Assembly (NCBI GenBank): GCA_905479985.1
Contig: CAJQOM010000013.1
Coordinates: 1-64,000, forward strand
Direction of reading: 5' to 3'
Origin: an uncultured Gammaproteobacteria bacterium
GTDB taxonomy: Bacteria; Pseudomonadota; Gammaproteobacteria; Nitrosococcales; Methylophagaceae
Length of the DNA stretch: 64,000 nucleotides
Part shown: positions 7,618 through 17,027 of the stretch, in pieces
How positions within the stretch are numbered: the first letter of the stretch is position 1
How the letters are laid out: every line of letters begins with the position of its first letter
Translations under genes and position numbers: made by a program
Notes under the pieces: generated by a model
Seen by the model: the letters and a program-made list of their open reading frames with translations, nothing else
The model's database searches: none
What the model was told of the DNA's origin: nothing

Positions 7618-7941
7618 ATGAAGCAATTAAGTGCACGCGAAGTGTCTGACTTATTATCAGAGGATCCAGCTTTGACGGTGGTCGATGTCCGGGAGTTGGA
7701 TGAATTAGCCTATGGCAAGATAGCGAGTGCCTTGCATATTCCGATGCAGACCATTCCCAATGCGTTACATCAACTAGGCGCAGATACGGGTCAGACAGTC
7801 GTTTTAGTGTGTCATGCTGGTATGCGCAGCATGCATGTTGCTCAGTATTTGGAAGGATTGGGATATAGCGATGTCATTAATTTGGTGGGCGGTATGAATA
7901 GCTGGGCCACCGATGTTGATCAATCGATGTCAGTCTATTGA
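7618..7941 (+). CDS. Single-domain rhodanese-like protein
   Basis: 107 residues forming one rhodanese domain: VVDVRELDELAYGKI near the N-terminus and the active-site loop CHAGMRS with a cysteine nucleophile (~residue 65), which in the family accepts sulfane sulfur as a persulfide. It resembles GlpE/PspE-type single-domain rhodaneses and has no signal peptide, so it should be cytoplasmic. It sits between the PCMT-like gene and tolC in one co-directional, tightly packed run (overlap or a few bases), likely one transcript. Confidence 0.9.
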   Translation: MKQLSAREVSDLLSEDPALTVVDVRELDELAYGKIASALHIPMQTIPNALHQLGADTGQTVVLVCHAGMRSMHVAQYLEGLGYSDVINLVGGMNSWATDVDQSMSVY

Positions 7942-7943
7942 GG

Positions 7944-9266
7944 ATGAATGTGAAGCGAATAATAGTAAGTTTAGGCTTGATGGCGGCATTGTCGTCTTCA
8001 ATGAGTTATGCCGAAAATTTGATGGATGTTTTCAATAGTGCATTGGTCAATGACCCACAATTGTTAGCAGAGGCTGCGGCACAGCGTGCTGTGGGTGAAT
8101 TAGATGCACAAGCGACGGCGCGTTTTTTACCACAATTGTCGTTATCGGCGAATGATGGCAAAGTAAAACGTCAATCGTCTGCTCAGACGTTTGGTGGCGA
8201 TCGGGAATATAACAATCATGGTTATACTTTAAGCCTGACACAGCCGCTTTATCGGCAACAAAACTATGTACAAAGTGAGCAAGCTGATATTGCAATAGCG
8301 CGAGCACAAGCGAGTTATCAGATTGCAGAACAAGCTCTGATATTGCGGGTTGCCGAGCGGTATTTTGACTTTTTAGCGCGACAAGATGAAGTGCAATTTT
8401 CAACGGCTGAAAAAACCGCGAATGCCAAACAGTTAGAACAAGTTCAGCAGCGGTTTGATTTGGGCTTAGCGACGATTACGGATTTAAGTGAATCACAAGC
8501 CGGTTTTGATTTGTCCAATGCGGATGTGATTACAGCAGACAATGAATTAGCGAATAGTCGTGAGCGATTATTAGAAACCTCAGGTTTGTACTTGGAAGGC
8601 TTAGCGGTATTAAAGTCAGACACACCTTTGGTTAAGCCTGAACCTGAAGTGAGTCAACAATGGGTTGAGGTAGCGTTAAAGCAAAACCCTAATTTACGGG
8701 TCGTTCAGAAGTCGAAAGAAGATGCGCAACAAGTGATTGCATTAGAAAAAAGTGGTCATCTTCCAAGCTTAGATTTAGTCGGTGAAAAGAACTACACCTC
8801 TCAAAGTGATAGTAGTTTTGGTGGCAGCAGTAAGGTGCATCAGGAAACCGTTAGCATACGATTTAATTTGCCGATTTATGAAGGTGGCGGTGTGTCATCA
8901 CGGGTAAGACAAGCGTCACATCGTCTCGATGAAGCGATGCAGAATGAAGAAGTGCAGCGTCGTGCAGTGGTACGTCAAAGCCGAGAGGCCTTTAACGGTG
9001 TGATATCAGGCATTAGTCGAGTTAAGGCGTTAAATCAGGCTTTGGTTTCTGGCAAAAAAGCATTGGAGTCCACTGAAGCAGGTTATGAAGTGGGTACGCG
9101 GACGACAGTGGATGTACTCAATGTGCGTCGTGATTTGTTTAGGGCAAAACGTGATTATGCCAGCTCGCGTTATGACTATATTTTGTCTAGCTTGCGTTTA
9201 AAGCAAGCGGCAGGTATTTTAAGCCCGCTTGACCTAACTCAAATTAATGCGTGGTTAGAGGAATAA
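7944..9266 (+). CDS. tolC: TolC-family outer-membrane efflux protein
   Basis: About 440 residues with an N-terminal signal peptide (ending near MSYA) and two OEP repeats, rich in long helices with alternating Ala/Gln/Glu; the PLYRQQNYVQSEQADIAIA segment and the later LPIYEGGGVSSRVRQASH segment are the paired signatures around the two barrel strands. TolC trimers form the exit duct for type I secretion and drug efflux pumps. ATG 7944 is used because it follows a GAGG ribosome site; TTG 7938 is an alternative. No pump genes are adjacent, as expected for a shared TolC. Confidence 0.9.
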   Translation: MNVKRIIVSLGLMAALSSSMSYAENLMDVFNSALVNDPQLLAEAAAQRAVGELDAQATARFLPQLSLSANDGKVKRQSSAQTFGGDREYNNHGYTLSLTQPLYRQQNYVQSEQADIAIARAQASYQIAEQALILRVAERYFDFLARQDEVQFSTAEKTANAKQLEQVQQRFDLGLATITDLSESQAGFDLSNADVITADNELANSRERLLETSGLYLEGLAVLKSDTPLVKPEPEVSQQWVEVALKQNPNLRVVQKSKEDAQQVIALEKSGHLPSLDLVGEKNYTSQSDSSFGGSSKVHQETVSIRFNLPIYEGGGVSSRVRQASHRLDEAMQNEEVQRRAVVRQSREAFNGVISGISRVKALNQALVSGKKALESTEAGYEVGTRTTVDVLNVRRDLFRAKRDYASSRYDYILSSLRLKQAAGILSPLDLTQINAWLEE

Positions 9267-9271
9267 AAAGA

Positions 9272-9841
9272 ATGATAAAGGATAGTCCATATTTGAGTAA
9301 TGTAGATGATTGCGTGTTGGTTGTTGTGGATGTGCAAGAAAAGTTAGTATCTGTCATGCCTAAAGGTGTTAAAGAACGTGTTATTGAACGCGTGACTATT
9401 TTATTGACTGGCGCCAAGGCTTTGTCTGTTCCTGTTGTAGTGACAGAGCAGTACCCACAAGGCTTAGGGCCGACAGAGTCCGAGCTAGTAAAGGCGTTTT
9501 CCGAGGATACGTTAGTTGTTGAGAAAACAACCTTTTCAGCGACAGGTGTCCCTGAGTTTGTACAGAAACTTGAACAAACGGGCCGGAAACAAGTTGTCTT
9601 AGTCGGGATGGAAACGCATATTTGTGTGCTACAAACAGCATTAGCATTGCAAGCCCAAGGTTTTCAGGTTTTTGTAGTAGAAGATGCAGTGAGCTCTCGT
9701 TCTAAAGCCAATCAATATAATGCCTTACAGCGTTTGCGTGGTGCAGGTGTGATTGTCAGTAATGTGGAGTCTGTGATTTTTGAATGGCTTGAAGATGCCA
9801 GCCAAGAAAACTTTAAAAAGTTAGCGCCGCTGATTCTTTAG
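9272..9841 (+). CDS. Isochorismatase-like cysteine hydrolase
   Basis: 189 residues from ATG 9272. The catalytic triad of the isochorismatase-like family is visible: Asp in VVVDVQEKL, a Lys in the VEKTTFSA segment, and Cys in GMETHICVLQTALAL. The fold hydrolyses amides or isochorismate-type ethers, and closest-looking relatives are uncharacterised YcaC-like hydrolases. It begins 5 bases after tolC and is probably at the end of that transcript. The substrate cannot be inferred from context. Confidence 0.85.
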   Translation: MIKDSPYLSNVDDCVLVVVDVQEKLVSVMPKGVKERVIERVTILLTGAKALSVPVVVTEQYPQGLGPTESELVKAFSEDTLVVEKTTFSATGVPEFVQKLEQTGRKQVVLVGMETHICVLQTALALQAQGFQVFVVEDAVSSRSKANQYNALQRLRGAGVIVSNVESVIFEWLEDASQENFKKLAPLIL

Positions 9842-9844
9842 CGC

Positions 9845-11368
9845 TTAGTGCACTTGGTGTAACTGCTGACGTTTATTCGCTGTGCCGGTTCGTTTTTGTT
9901 TGGTGACGGGGTTGGTTAATTGGTAAGCCGGAATGCCTTTTAGCTTACTACGCTCGTAGTCTAATGAAAGCACTTGTTTCACCGTTGTGACATCTTCATT
10001 TAACTGCTCAGTTAAAATGATAAATATCAGTTCAAACTGTCTTTTTAATGCGATTTTCCAACTGCTACCAGCCAACTGATAAAGCTGTTCTGAGAGCTGT
10101 GAAAAACGTTGGAAGGGTTGGTCCTTCAGAATCATTGGTAAGGTGTTGGCAAAGCGGCCAGAGTTACCAATCATGTCCCAAAAGCGGGCAAAGCGGTTGA
10201 CGATTTGCATTTCTGAAAAAGTGATTTCCGAAGTGCTGAGGATATTGTAGGGTGGTTCGGGGTTATAACGGAGTTGGTAAGGCTCGCTGTGTCGGTTAAG
10301 CGGTGCACCGCGTAGTCGCTTGAGAATACCAAGTTGGATCTCATGGGGTTCTAATGCGATAAGTTGATCAAAACTATCGGCAAAATTATCTAATGAATCG
10401 CTGGGCAAACCGAAAATTAAATCGGTATGTAAATGGGCGCCGGTATTTTCTTTTAACCAGCGTAAGTTCTCTTTGGTTTTGTCATTATTTTGTTTGCGAC
10501 TGATCAGGTTTTGAATATCAGGATCGAAGGTTTGAATGCCAATTTCAAATTGCAAGCTATTGGCCGGGAAATGGGTCAGCATGTCTTTGAGTTTATCGGG
10601 TAAATGATCGGGCACCACTTCAAAGTGCAGATAGAGATCATCAGTCATACGTTCTAGGAAGAATTCTAATATTTGAAGGCTGGTGGCAATTTTTAAATTA
10701 AAGGTGCGATCAATAAATTTAAAGTTGCGGACGCCGCGTTTTAGCAATAAATCCATTTCCACGAGGAAAGGATCAAGTGAAAACGGCTTGGCTGTTTTAT
10801 CCAGCGATGATAAACAAAACTCACACTTGAATGGGCAGCCACGAGAAGCCTCAACATAAATCAGTCTGTTGCTAATATCTTCATCAGAGTAATAGCGATA
10901 CGGTAAGGCTAAGTCATTGAGCGCGACGGCTTGGCCTTCAATAAATTGGGTTTGAACTTCTTCATCGTCTAAGATCTGCTGGCACAGTTCAGGAAATGTC
11001 TTTTCGCCGGGACCAGACACGACATAATCCACTAGATCAGCCATCGCAGGCAGATCAGGGTGATGGCTCACTTCAGGGCCGCCTAGAATGATTTTGACGT
11101 CAGGGGCGATCTGTTTCAGCATCGCAACGATTTTCGATATTTCAGCGACATTCCAGATATAAACACTAAAGCCAATCACTTTTGGCTGATGGTTTAATAG
11201 CTGCTCAACAATATTGATCGGCAATTCTTGAATGGTAAATTCAATGATCTGTGTTTGGTCTTGTAGCGTGCCCATATTGGCATAGAGATAACGCAAGCCA
11301 AATGCCGCGTGCATATAACGGGCATTTAAAGTGGTGAGTAGGATGTTGGGCGAGCTCGACATCAACAT
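9845..11368 (-). CDS. B12-binding-domain radical SAM protein (DUF4080 type)
   Basis: 507 residues: an N-terminal cobalamin-binding-like Rossmann domain (~5-140), then a radical SAM core whose iron-sulfur motif CPFKCEFC (CxxxCxxC, in RGCPFKCEFCLSS) is intact, then a C-terminal DUF4080-like region. Class B radical SAM enzymes use cobalamin, often for methylations or unusual ring chemistry; members with DUF4080 remain functionally unassigned. The start used, ATG 11368, gives a B12-domain N-terminus (NILLTTLNARYMHAAFGL). It converges on the hydrolase gene with only 3 bases between stops. Confidence 0.88.
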   Translation of the reverse strand: MLMSSSPNILLTTLNARYMHAAFGLRYLYANMGTLQDQTQIIEFTIQELPINIVEQLLNHQPKVIGFSVYIWNVAEISKIVAMLKQIAPDVKIILGGPEVSHHPDLPAMADLVDYVVSGPGEKTFPELCQQILDDEEVQTQFIEGQAVALNDLALPYRYYSDEDISNRLIYVEASRGCPFKCEFCLSSLDKTAKPFSLDPFLVEMDLLLKRGVRNFKFIDRTFNLKIATSLQILEFFLERMTDDLYLHFEVVPDHLPDKLKDMLTHFPANSLQFEIGIQTFDPDIQNLISRKQNNDKTKENLRWLKENTGAHLHTDLIFGLPSDSLDNFADSFDQLIALEPHEIQLGILKRLRGAPLNRHSEPYQLRYNPEPPYNILSTSEITFSEMQIVNRFARFWDMIGNSGRFANTLPMILKDQPFQRFSQLSEQLYQLAGSSWKIALKRQFELIFIILTEQLNEDVTTVKQVLSLDYERSKLKGIPAYQLTNPVTKQKRTGTANKRQQLHQVH

Positions 11369-11471
11369 AGTTTACCGTAATCACTGATATCGATTATGAC
11401 TAATGGAAGTACGGCTTGTTAATTTAAAACGGCTGAGACATACTCTGAATCAACTGCTATTAGGAATAAAC

Positions 11472-11948
11472 ATGTCTGAATTTTATGATTTTTCGATGAA
11501 TAACTTGCAAGGCCAGCCAATCGACTTTGCCGAATTTAAAGGCAAAGTGGTATTGATTGTGAACACGGCGAGCCAATGTGGTTTCACGCCACAATATGAA
11601 GGCCTGCAAGCATTGCACGAAAAATACCAAGACCAAGGCCTAGTGGTGATGGCATGCCCCTGTAATCAATTTGGCAAACAAGAACCCGGTGATGCCGCCG
11701 CGATTAAAAATGAATGCCTAGTGAATTACGGGGTTGATTTTTTAGTCACTGAAAAAGTTGAGGTTAATGGGGAGAATAGTCATCCTTTGTTTCAATTCTT
11801 GCGAGATGAACAGTCAGGGATGTTGGGTAATAAAATTAAATGGAATTTCACTAAGTTTTTAGTGGATAAAAAGGGTCAGCCTGTTGAACGGTTTGCACCG
11901 ACGACTAAGCCGCAGGATTTGGAAAAAGATATTGAGCAGGCGCTATAA
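11472..11948 (+). CDS. Glutathione peroxidase (Cys form)
   Basis: 158 residues from ATG 11472 (AGGA upstream; an in-frame start at 11403 would add an unrelated leader). The GPx signatures are clear: NTASQCGFTPQYEGL with peroxidatic Cys in place of selenocysteine, PCNQFGKQEPG with the Gln, and WNFTKFL with the catalytic Trp. Bacterial enzymes of this BtuE type usually reduce peroxides with thioredoxin as well as glutathione. It stands alone, divergent from the radical SAM gene. Confidence 0.93.
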   Translation: MSEFYDFSMNNLQGQPIDFAEFKGKVVLIVNTASQCGFTPQYEGLQALHEKYQDQGLVVMACPCNQFGKQEPGDAAAIKNECLVNYGVDFLVTEKVEVNGENSHPLFQFLRDEQSGMLGNKIKWNFTKFLVDKKGQPVERFAPTTKPQDLEKDIEQAL

Positions 11949-12012
11949 ATCAATCCACACTGTTTAGTGGTGAAGGCAAAAACTAGCGATATTTGTCCTT
12001 TTGAGTGCCTTG

Positions 12013-12276
12013 TTAGTTGCTCTTATAGACATGAGATCGATGGGCGACTTTTATTACGTTAACGACAAGTACATCATCTTTTATTTCATACACTATTCGA
12101 TACAACCCTTGGCGAACCCTATAATTTTCTTTGCCTGACAGCTTTATACAACCTTCAGCCCTAGGATTTTCAATTAAAGTGTCAATTTTACCTAAAATCA
12201 TTTTTATATCGTTCTTAGGTATACCCCGTAAATCTTTAGCGACTGACTTTTTGAACGTTATTCTATATTTTGCCAT
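12013..12276 (-). CDS. RelE/ParE-family toxin
   Basis: 87 residues of the RelE/ParE fold: basic N-terminus (YRITFKKSVAKDLRGIPK), the central GKIDTLIENPR helix, and the characteristic strand pattern around NYRVRQGLYRIVYEIKDDVLVVNVIKV. RelE-type members cleave mRNA in the ribosome A site; ParE-type members poison gyrase, and the basic residues here fit RelE better, but that is a judgement. It overlaps the antitoxin by 14 bases and is co-transcribed behind it. Confidence 0.9.
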   Translation of the reverse strand: MAKYRITFKKSVAKDLRGIPKNDIKMILGKIDTLIENPRAEGCIKLSGKENYRVRQGLYRIVYEIKDDVLVVNVIKVAHRSHVYKSN

Positions 12277-12496
12277 GTGACTTCAAGTCATTTAGCAAAT
12301 CTTCGTATGATATCTCTGGTTCATTCGCTCTTGCTGATACTGCGGCTAAATCTTCTTGATCCTCACGCATTAATAAACGTACCGCTTCATCAATTAACTC
12401 TGATATCGATAGATGAGCAGAGGCCGCACGCATTTTCAAGGCCTGATGTATATCCGGTTCAAAATATACGGTGGAACGTTTTGATAGGTTACTCAT
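12263..12496 (-). CDS. Ribbon-helix-helix antitoxin
   Basis: 77 residues: an N-terminal ribbon-helix-helix DNA-binding domain (STVYFEPDIHQALKMRAA and ISELIDEAVRLLM) and an acidic C-terminal tail that would wrap the toxin. It precedes the RelE-like toxin, as usual, and its DNA-binding domain should autoregulate the pair through the inverted repeats at 12523-12554 upstream. Confidence 0.88.
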   Translation of the reverse strand: MSNLSKRSTVYFEPDIHQALKMRAASAHLSISELIDEAVRLLMREDQEDLAAVSARANEPEISYEDLLNDLKSHGKI

Positions 12497-12522
12497 GATA
12501 ATGTCTCTATTAAATCGACTAA

Positions 12523-12554
12523 TGACACTGTAGCATTATAACGTTATAGTGTCA
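12523..12554. promoter_or_regulatory. Operator of the toxin-antitoxin operon
   Basis: TGACACT (12523-12529) and AGTGTCA (12548-12554) form an inverted repeat, and between them lies a perfect 12-base palindrome TATAACGTTATA (12537-12548). Position just upstream of the antitoxin start and the symmetry fit RHH autoregulation sites; binding is inferred. Confidence 0.6.
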
Positions 12555-12588
12555 CGAGCTATTGAGGAGAGATAAAGTATGAAAAATC

Positions 12589-12621
12589 AGGGGAATAAAA
12601 TAAATCTGTCCCCTTTTTTTT
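12589..12621. repeat. GGGACAGATTTATTT-type motif, also terminator-like hairpin
   Basis: AGGGGA (12589-12594) can pair with TCCCCT (12609-12614), followed by a run of eight T (12614-12621). The right half, AATAAATCTGTCCCCTTTTT, is one copy of the motif family found around 31-36 kb. It may end transcription toward higher coordinates. Confidence 0.5.
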
Positions 12622-12792
12622 AGAGAGCTGACTAGGTTAGGTATGATTAAATAAAAGGGTGGTGTTGCCTTAACTAGATTCCCCCGACGTTTCTAACGCT
12701 TGTTTCAAAAATAAATTTGGCCATCTTTTAATTTTTATTAAAAATTTTAGAAAATTGATGAGCTTTGATCGCTTTAATTCACGTAGGTAAAA

Positions 12793-13887
12793 ATGATGGT
12801 TGAAAAGGAAATTGACGTCTTGTCTTCGAAGCTTGATGCTCTAGTTAGAGTTGCAAAGAATAATGAAAGGAAAGGAGAGGCTTATCGCAGAAAAGAGTTG
12901 AAATTGATCAAACTAGAAAGTCTATCTTCTTTGATAGAAGAGGTGACTTTAAAGTATCAGAAAGATTTTGATTTAGATCTCGTTACACTAGGCTTGGAGG
13001 AGAGTACTCGGGCAGCAATATCAGATGCGCTTGAGCTTGAAGATAGAACTATAGAAAGTTTTAAAACTGCATGTAAATTTCATAGTTCTATATTCTATGA
13101 CAGTTTATTTTCATTTGAGGACAAGTCATATATTGGAAAATATGATGCGAAATTACATGGCGAACTTTTAGCAAAAGGTGATGAAAATGTGAAATCTATT
13201 GCTATTCTTCCTCTTGTTAGAAGAGGTAAAATATTTGGAACGTTAAGTCTAGGAAGCCAATCGGATATCAGGTTTCAAGAGTGGATGGGTACGGTTTTTT
13301 TAGAAGATTTTGCCTCTATTTTGACCGTATGTCTTGATAATGCATTATTACTATCCAGAGTTAAGAGTATTTCAGTCACAGACGCTTTAACGGGGTTATG
13401 GAATAGACGTTTTTTTGATAAAAAGGCAAATGAGGATTTAGAAAAATGCTTTGGTAGTCTTTCATTTTCTTTAATGTTAATTGATATAGATAAGTTTAAG
13501 CTCATAAACGATACCTATGGGCATGATGTGGGCGATCTAGTTATCAAAGAATTAGCAGAAATTTCCACAGAAAAACTATCAGAGCTTGGAAGTATTTGTA
13601 GGTATGGTGGCGAAGAGTTTGTGTGTTGGTTGCCTAAAGTCAGTGGGTTTGAAGCTAGAGAAATTGCAGAAGGTTTTAGAAAATCCGTTGAGTTACATAA
13701 CTTTTGTGCTGAGGGAGAGAGTATGAAATTAAAGGTAACTGTTTCAATAGGGCTAGTAAGTTTAAATGAGTTAGAACCAAACAAGAATTTAAAAGACCTT
13801 GATACCATCATCAAGATTGCAGACCAACGCCTTTATAATGCTAAGAGTGATGGTAGGAATAGAGTTGTTAGTGAGGATAGCAAATAA
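12793..13887 (+). CDS. GAF-domain diguanylate cyclase
   Basis: 364 residues. The N-terminal ~190 residues include a short coiled region and a GAF-like sensor domain (SIAILPLVRRGKIFGTLSLGS). The C-terminal GGDEF domain starts at SVTDALTGLWNRRFFD, with the active loop RYGGEEF intact; DIDKFK and NDTYGHDVGD follow the family. It should make cyclic di-GMP. No RxxD inhibitory site is visible before the loop, so product inhibition may be weak. It has no membrane segments, so it is cytoplasmic. It is a single gene; the local DNA is more AT-rich than most neighbours. Confidence 0.92.
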   Translation: MMVEKEIDVLSSKLDALVRVAKNNERKGEAYRRKELKLIKLESLSSLIEEVTLKYQKDFDLDLVTLGLEESTRAAISDALELEDRTIESFKTACKFHSSIFYDSLFSFEDKSYIGKYDAKLHGELLAKGDENVKSIAILPLVRRGKIFGTLSLGSQSDIRFQEWMGTVFLEDFASILTVCLDNALLLSRVKSISVTDALTGLWNRRFFDKKANEDLEKCFGSLSFSLMLIDIDKFKLINDTYGHDVGDLVIKELAEISTEKLSELGSICRYGGEEFVCWLPKVSGFEAREIAEGFRKSVELHNFCAEGESMKLKVTVSIGLVSLNELEPNKNLKDLDTIIKIADQRLYNAKSDGRNRVVSEDSK

Positions 13888-13956
13888 ATAACTGGCTTAT
13901 AAAATCACAAGGGAATTATGAGGCAGGGGTTCAAGGGTTAGCCAGCTTGGTTTCAG

Positions 13957-15387
13957 CTAACTATCATTGAGTTTATTGGTATATTTTTCTAACTGGCTTA
14001 AAACTGTTTTTTGCTCATCCGTTAGTTCACGTTCTCGACAGGCTTCAATCGTTTCAGCAAAACGGGTGAGGTTTAAGATTTTATCGTTAGTATCGGAACC
14101 CAACCGTTGCTGGCAGTAATGTTGCCACTCTTCTTGTTCTTCTTCATTTAATGTTTCAGGCCAGTTACGAGCGCGGTAACGAAATAACATTTCTTCAAGA
14201 CGATTATCTTCAAAAGGGATAGACAGTACGCTTAGGTTTTCTGGTTTGGATTCGCGAATCATTTCCATTTTTCGTTTGTCATTGGCGCTGAAAAAACCAC
14301 CTGAATAGAGGCCAGCATCGGGGTCGTCAATCGCTTCATAGTCTGGTTTTGTGAATATTTCATTCAGTTTGCTTGTTAAATCACCTGCCGCATTCAATTG
14401 GGCTAGATGTTGGTAATGTTGTTCCCGATCAATATCGAGTCGAGCGGCGGCTTCATCATTGAGTGTGTTTTCAGGGACGATGACGGGGCATTTATTGATA
14501 TGAATGGTTTTGAGTGCAGGTCTATTAATCCCTTCCGGTAAGTCTTTGTAGGAGGTAAATAATCTTTCTCTTAATGTTGCGGCATCTTCATTAATCAAAT
14601 CATCGGGGGCATAACGTAAATCATAAACGATGATGCCATTGGCGTTGGTGGGATCTTTGGCTAAAGGGACGACTAAGGCGGTGCCGCAATAGTCACTGGG
14701 GTACATGCGTGACACATGGATCACTGGCGTACGGTCATTCAGATTTAAGAGTGGCGCGACATCATTTTTACGTCTGCGCTGATAGACGTAGTCATAGAGC
14801 TTCGGTTGTGCGGTCTTAATCAGTTTGGCTAAGGCTATCGTCGCGTAAACATCGACTAAGGCATCATGAGCACCAGCGTGTTCGATGTTATTGGCGGCGG
14901 TGAGATGTTCTAGGCGAAAGCTGGGTTTGCCATTTTCACGATCAGGCCAATTGATGCCTTCCGGTCTTAAGGCGCGGGTGAGTCGCGCCATATCGATAAT
15001 ATCCCAACGGGAATTGCCGTTTTGCCATTCTCTGGCATAAGCATCGTAGAAGTTGCGGTAAAAAATAAAGCGGGTGAACTCATCATCAAACCGTAAGCTG
15101 TTATAGCCCACGCCACAAGTCTTGGGCTGAGCAAACTCATCATGTATCAGTTTGATGAATTCCGCTTCTGGCAAGCCTTGTTCATTGGCGACTTGAGGTG
15201 TGATGCCGGTGACTAAACACGCTTCAGGTGATGGCAGACTATCTTCAGCCAATTTACAATAAATCATCAGTGGTTCGCCGATGACATTGAGATCTTCGTC
15301 GGTACGAATACCGGCAAACTGGGCAGGTCGGTCGTATTTAGGATCTAAGCCGAAGGTTTCATAGTCATGCCAGTAAAGTGAGTTCAT
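13957..15387 (-). CDS. sbcB: Exodeoxyribonuclease I
   Basis: 476 residues starting at ATG 15387 (GGGAG ribosome site); longer starts run into hemL and give no conserved sequence. The DEDDh exonuclease residues are visible: HDYETFG near the N-terminus and GAHDALVDVYATIALAKL ~180, with a C-terminal SH3-like and helical extension as in E. coli ExoI. The enzyme degrades single-stranded DNA 3' to 5' and takes part in mismatch repair and recombination. Its start lies 19 bases after the hemL stop on the same strand, so the two are probably co-transcribed. Confidence 0.94.
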   Translation of the reverse strand: MNSLYWHDYETFGLDPKYDRPAQFAGIRTDEDLNVIGEPLMIYCKLAEDSLPSPEACLVTGITPQVANEQGLPEAEFIKLIHDEFAQPKTCGVGYNSLRFDDEFTRFIFYRNFYDAYAREWQNGNSRWDIIDMARLTRALRPEGINWPDRENGKPSFRLEHLTAANNIEHAGAHDALVDVYATIALAKLIKTAQPKLYDYVYQRRRKNDVAPLLNLNDRTPVIHVSRMYPSDYCGTALVVPLAKDPTNANGIIVYDLRYAPDDLINEDAATLRERLFTSYKDLPEGINRPALKTIHINKCPVIVPENTLNDEAAARLDIDREQHYQHLAQLNAAGDLTSKLNEIFTKPDYEAIDDPDAGLYSGGFFSANDKRKMEMIRESKPENLSVLSIPFEDNRLEEMLFRYRARNWPETLNEEEQEEWQHYCQQRLGSDTNDKILNLTRFAETIEACRERELTDEQKTVLSQLEKYTNKLNDS

Positions 15388-15406
15388 TTGTTTACTCCCA
15401 TAGACG

Positions 15407-16687
15407 CTAGAGTGTTGCGAATACTTTTTCTGCCGCATCGAGTGTTGCTTGGATTTCTGCATCGCCATGGGCGATAGAGATAAACCCAGCTTCATAAGAT
15501 GACGGTGCGAGGTAAATACCTTGTTCTAACATGCCGTGGAAAAACTGTTTGAAGCGTTCTTGATCACAGGCAACCACTTGATCAAATTGGCTGACTTGTT
15601 TTTCATCTGTGAAGAACATGCCGAACATGCCACCGACTTGGTTGGCCGTAAAGGGAATATTGGCCGCATCAGCACGTGTTTGTAGCCCAGCGACTAATTT
15701 GGCTGCTTTAGCAGATAAGTCACTATGGAAGTTTGGTGTTTGCAATTGTTTCAGTGTGCTTAAGCCCGCAGCCATGGCGATAGGATTGCCTGATAAGGTG
15801 CCGGCTTGATAGACAGGGCCGAGTGGTGCGATACATGCCATGACTTCTTTTTTACCGCCAAAAGCACCGACGGGAAGACCGCCACCGACGACTTTACCTA
15901 ATGTCGTTAGATCAGGCTTAACGCCATAATGTTGTTGTGCGCCGCCTAAGGCCACGCGGAACCCGGTCATGACTTCATCAAAAATCAACACGACACCGTA
16001 TTGATCACAAATTGCACGTAAGCCTTCTAAGAAACCGGCTTGAGGTGGGATGCAATTCATATTACCGGCAACGGGTTCAACAATGATGCAGGCAATTTGA
16101 TCGCCGAGTTGTTCGAAACATTGGCTCACTGAATCAAGGTCGTTGTAGGTCAGGGTAAGCGTATGTTCAGCGAGTGATGCAGGGACACCGCCTGAAGAAG
16201 GTTCACCTAGGGTTAAAGCGCCTGAACCTGCTTTAACTAATAATGAATCAGCATGGCCGTGGTAACAGCCTTCAAACTTAACAATTTTGTCTCGACCGGT
16301 ATAACCACGGGCGAGGCGAATGGCGCTCATTGTGGCTTCGGTGCCTGAACTGACCATACGAACCAATTCCATCGAGGGGACTAATTCGCACAATAAGTCT
16401 GCCATTTCGATTTCAATTTCGGTTGGTGCGCCGAAACCAAGTCCGTGTGTGACGGCTTCTTGGACTGTTTTAATGACATCGGGATGTGCATGTCCCAAAA
16501 TCATCGGGCCCCATGAGCCGATGTAATCGATATAACGTTTGCCTTCGACATCTGTTATCCATGCACCTTTGCCTTCTTTGAAGAAGATAGGATCACCGCC
16601 TACACCGTTAAAGGCACGTACTGGCGAGTTCACGCCACCAGGAATATGCTGTTGGGCTTGCGTAAATAGGTCATGATTTGTTTGCAT
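15407..16687 (-). CDS. hemL: Glutamate-1-semialdehyde 2,1-aminomutase
   Basis: 426 residues of the class-III aminotransferase fold. Diagnostic pieces: [16 protein letters not shown] at the N-terminus, the PLP lysine in [17 protein letters not shown], and the EPVAGNMNC segment. HemL converts glutamate-1-semialdehyde to 5-aminolevulinate in C5 heme synthesis. Length and conservation match the family well. The following gene, sbcB, is unrelated in function. Confidence 0.97.
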   Translation of the reverse strand: MQTNHDLFTQAQQHIPGGVNSPVRAFNGVGGDPIFFKEGKGAWITDVEGKRYIDYIGSWGPMILGHAHPDVIKTVQEAVTHGLGFGAPTEIEIEMADLLCELVPSMELVRMVSSGTEATMSAIRLARGYTGRDKIVKFEGCYHGHADSLLVKAGSGALTLGEPSSGGVPASLAEHTLTLTYNDLDSVSQCFEQLGDQIACIIVEPVAGNMNCIPPQAGFLEGLRAICDQYGVVLIFDEVMTGFRVALGGAQQHYGVKPDLTTLGKVVGGGLPVGAFGGKKEVMACIAPLGPVYQAGTLSGNPIAMAAGLSTLKQLQTPNFHSDLSAKAAKLVAGLQTRADAANIPFTANQVGGMFGMFFTDEKQVSQFDQVVACDQERFKQFFHGMLEQGIYLAPSSYEAGFISIAHGDAEIQATLDAAEKVFATL

Positions 16688-17027
16688 TGGTGATCCTTGA
16701 AATTGGGCTGTTGTCGATGACGATTATGATTTAAATAGGGAGATTTTAGCTGATCTTGTCAGAATGTCCGACTTTAGTTTTATTATAGGTTTTAAGAAGT
16801 GGTTAAGTTAATGTTATCTCGGATGACAATGCTGGGCGATTTAGCCTATTCTTAGGTGATATCACCTGTTTTAATTTTTAGGATACAAGGTATCATATGA
16901 GGTCTTGTTCATACTGCTACGCTAGGAATGGCGACAGTGGTATTATGAATGATTATTATTAGCGGCTTGAGCAACGATGGTTAATGCTTTGTGCCGACAA
17001 CCTTAAATAGACAGGAATGAACACTTC
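16688..17027. promoter_or_regulatory. 340-bp divergent control region with palindromes
   Basis: Non-coding gap between hemL and the TonB operon. It contains a perfect 14-base palindrome AGGTGATATCACCT (16854-16867) and a nearby GATAC-AAG-GTATC inverted repeat (about 16882-16894). Either could be an operator for the TonB operon; no recognisable Fur box was seen. Confidence 0.4.

Noticed and set aside
8047-8403. A minus-strand reading frame within tolC
   Set aside because: It is antisense to a conserved gene and has no recognisable protein pattern.
12277-12498. A plus-strand reading frame opposite the antitoxin
   Set aside because: It is the antisense of the RHH antitoxin and has no supporting motif.
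16854-16867. Fur box for the TonB operon
   Set aside because: The palindrome AGGTGATATCACCT does not match the Fur consensus of GATAAT-type hexamers.
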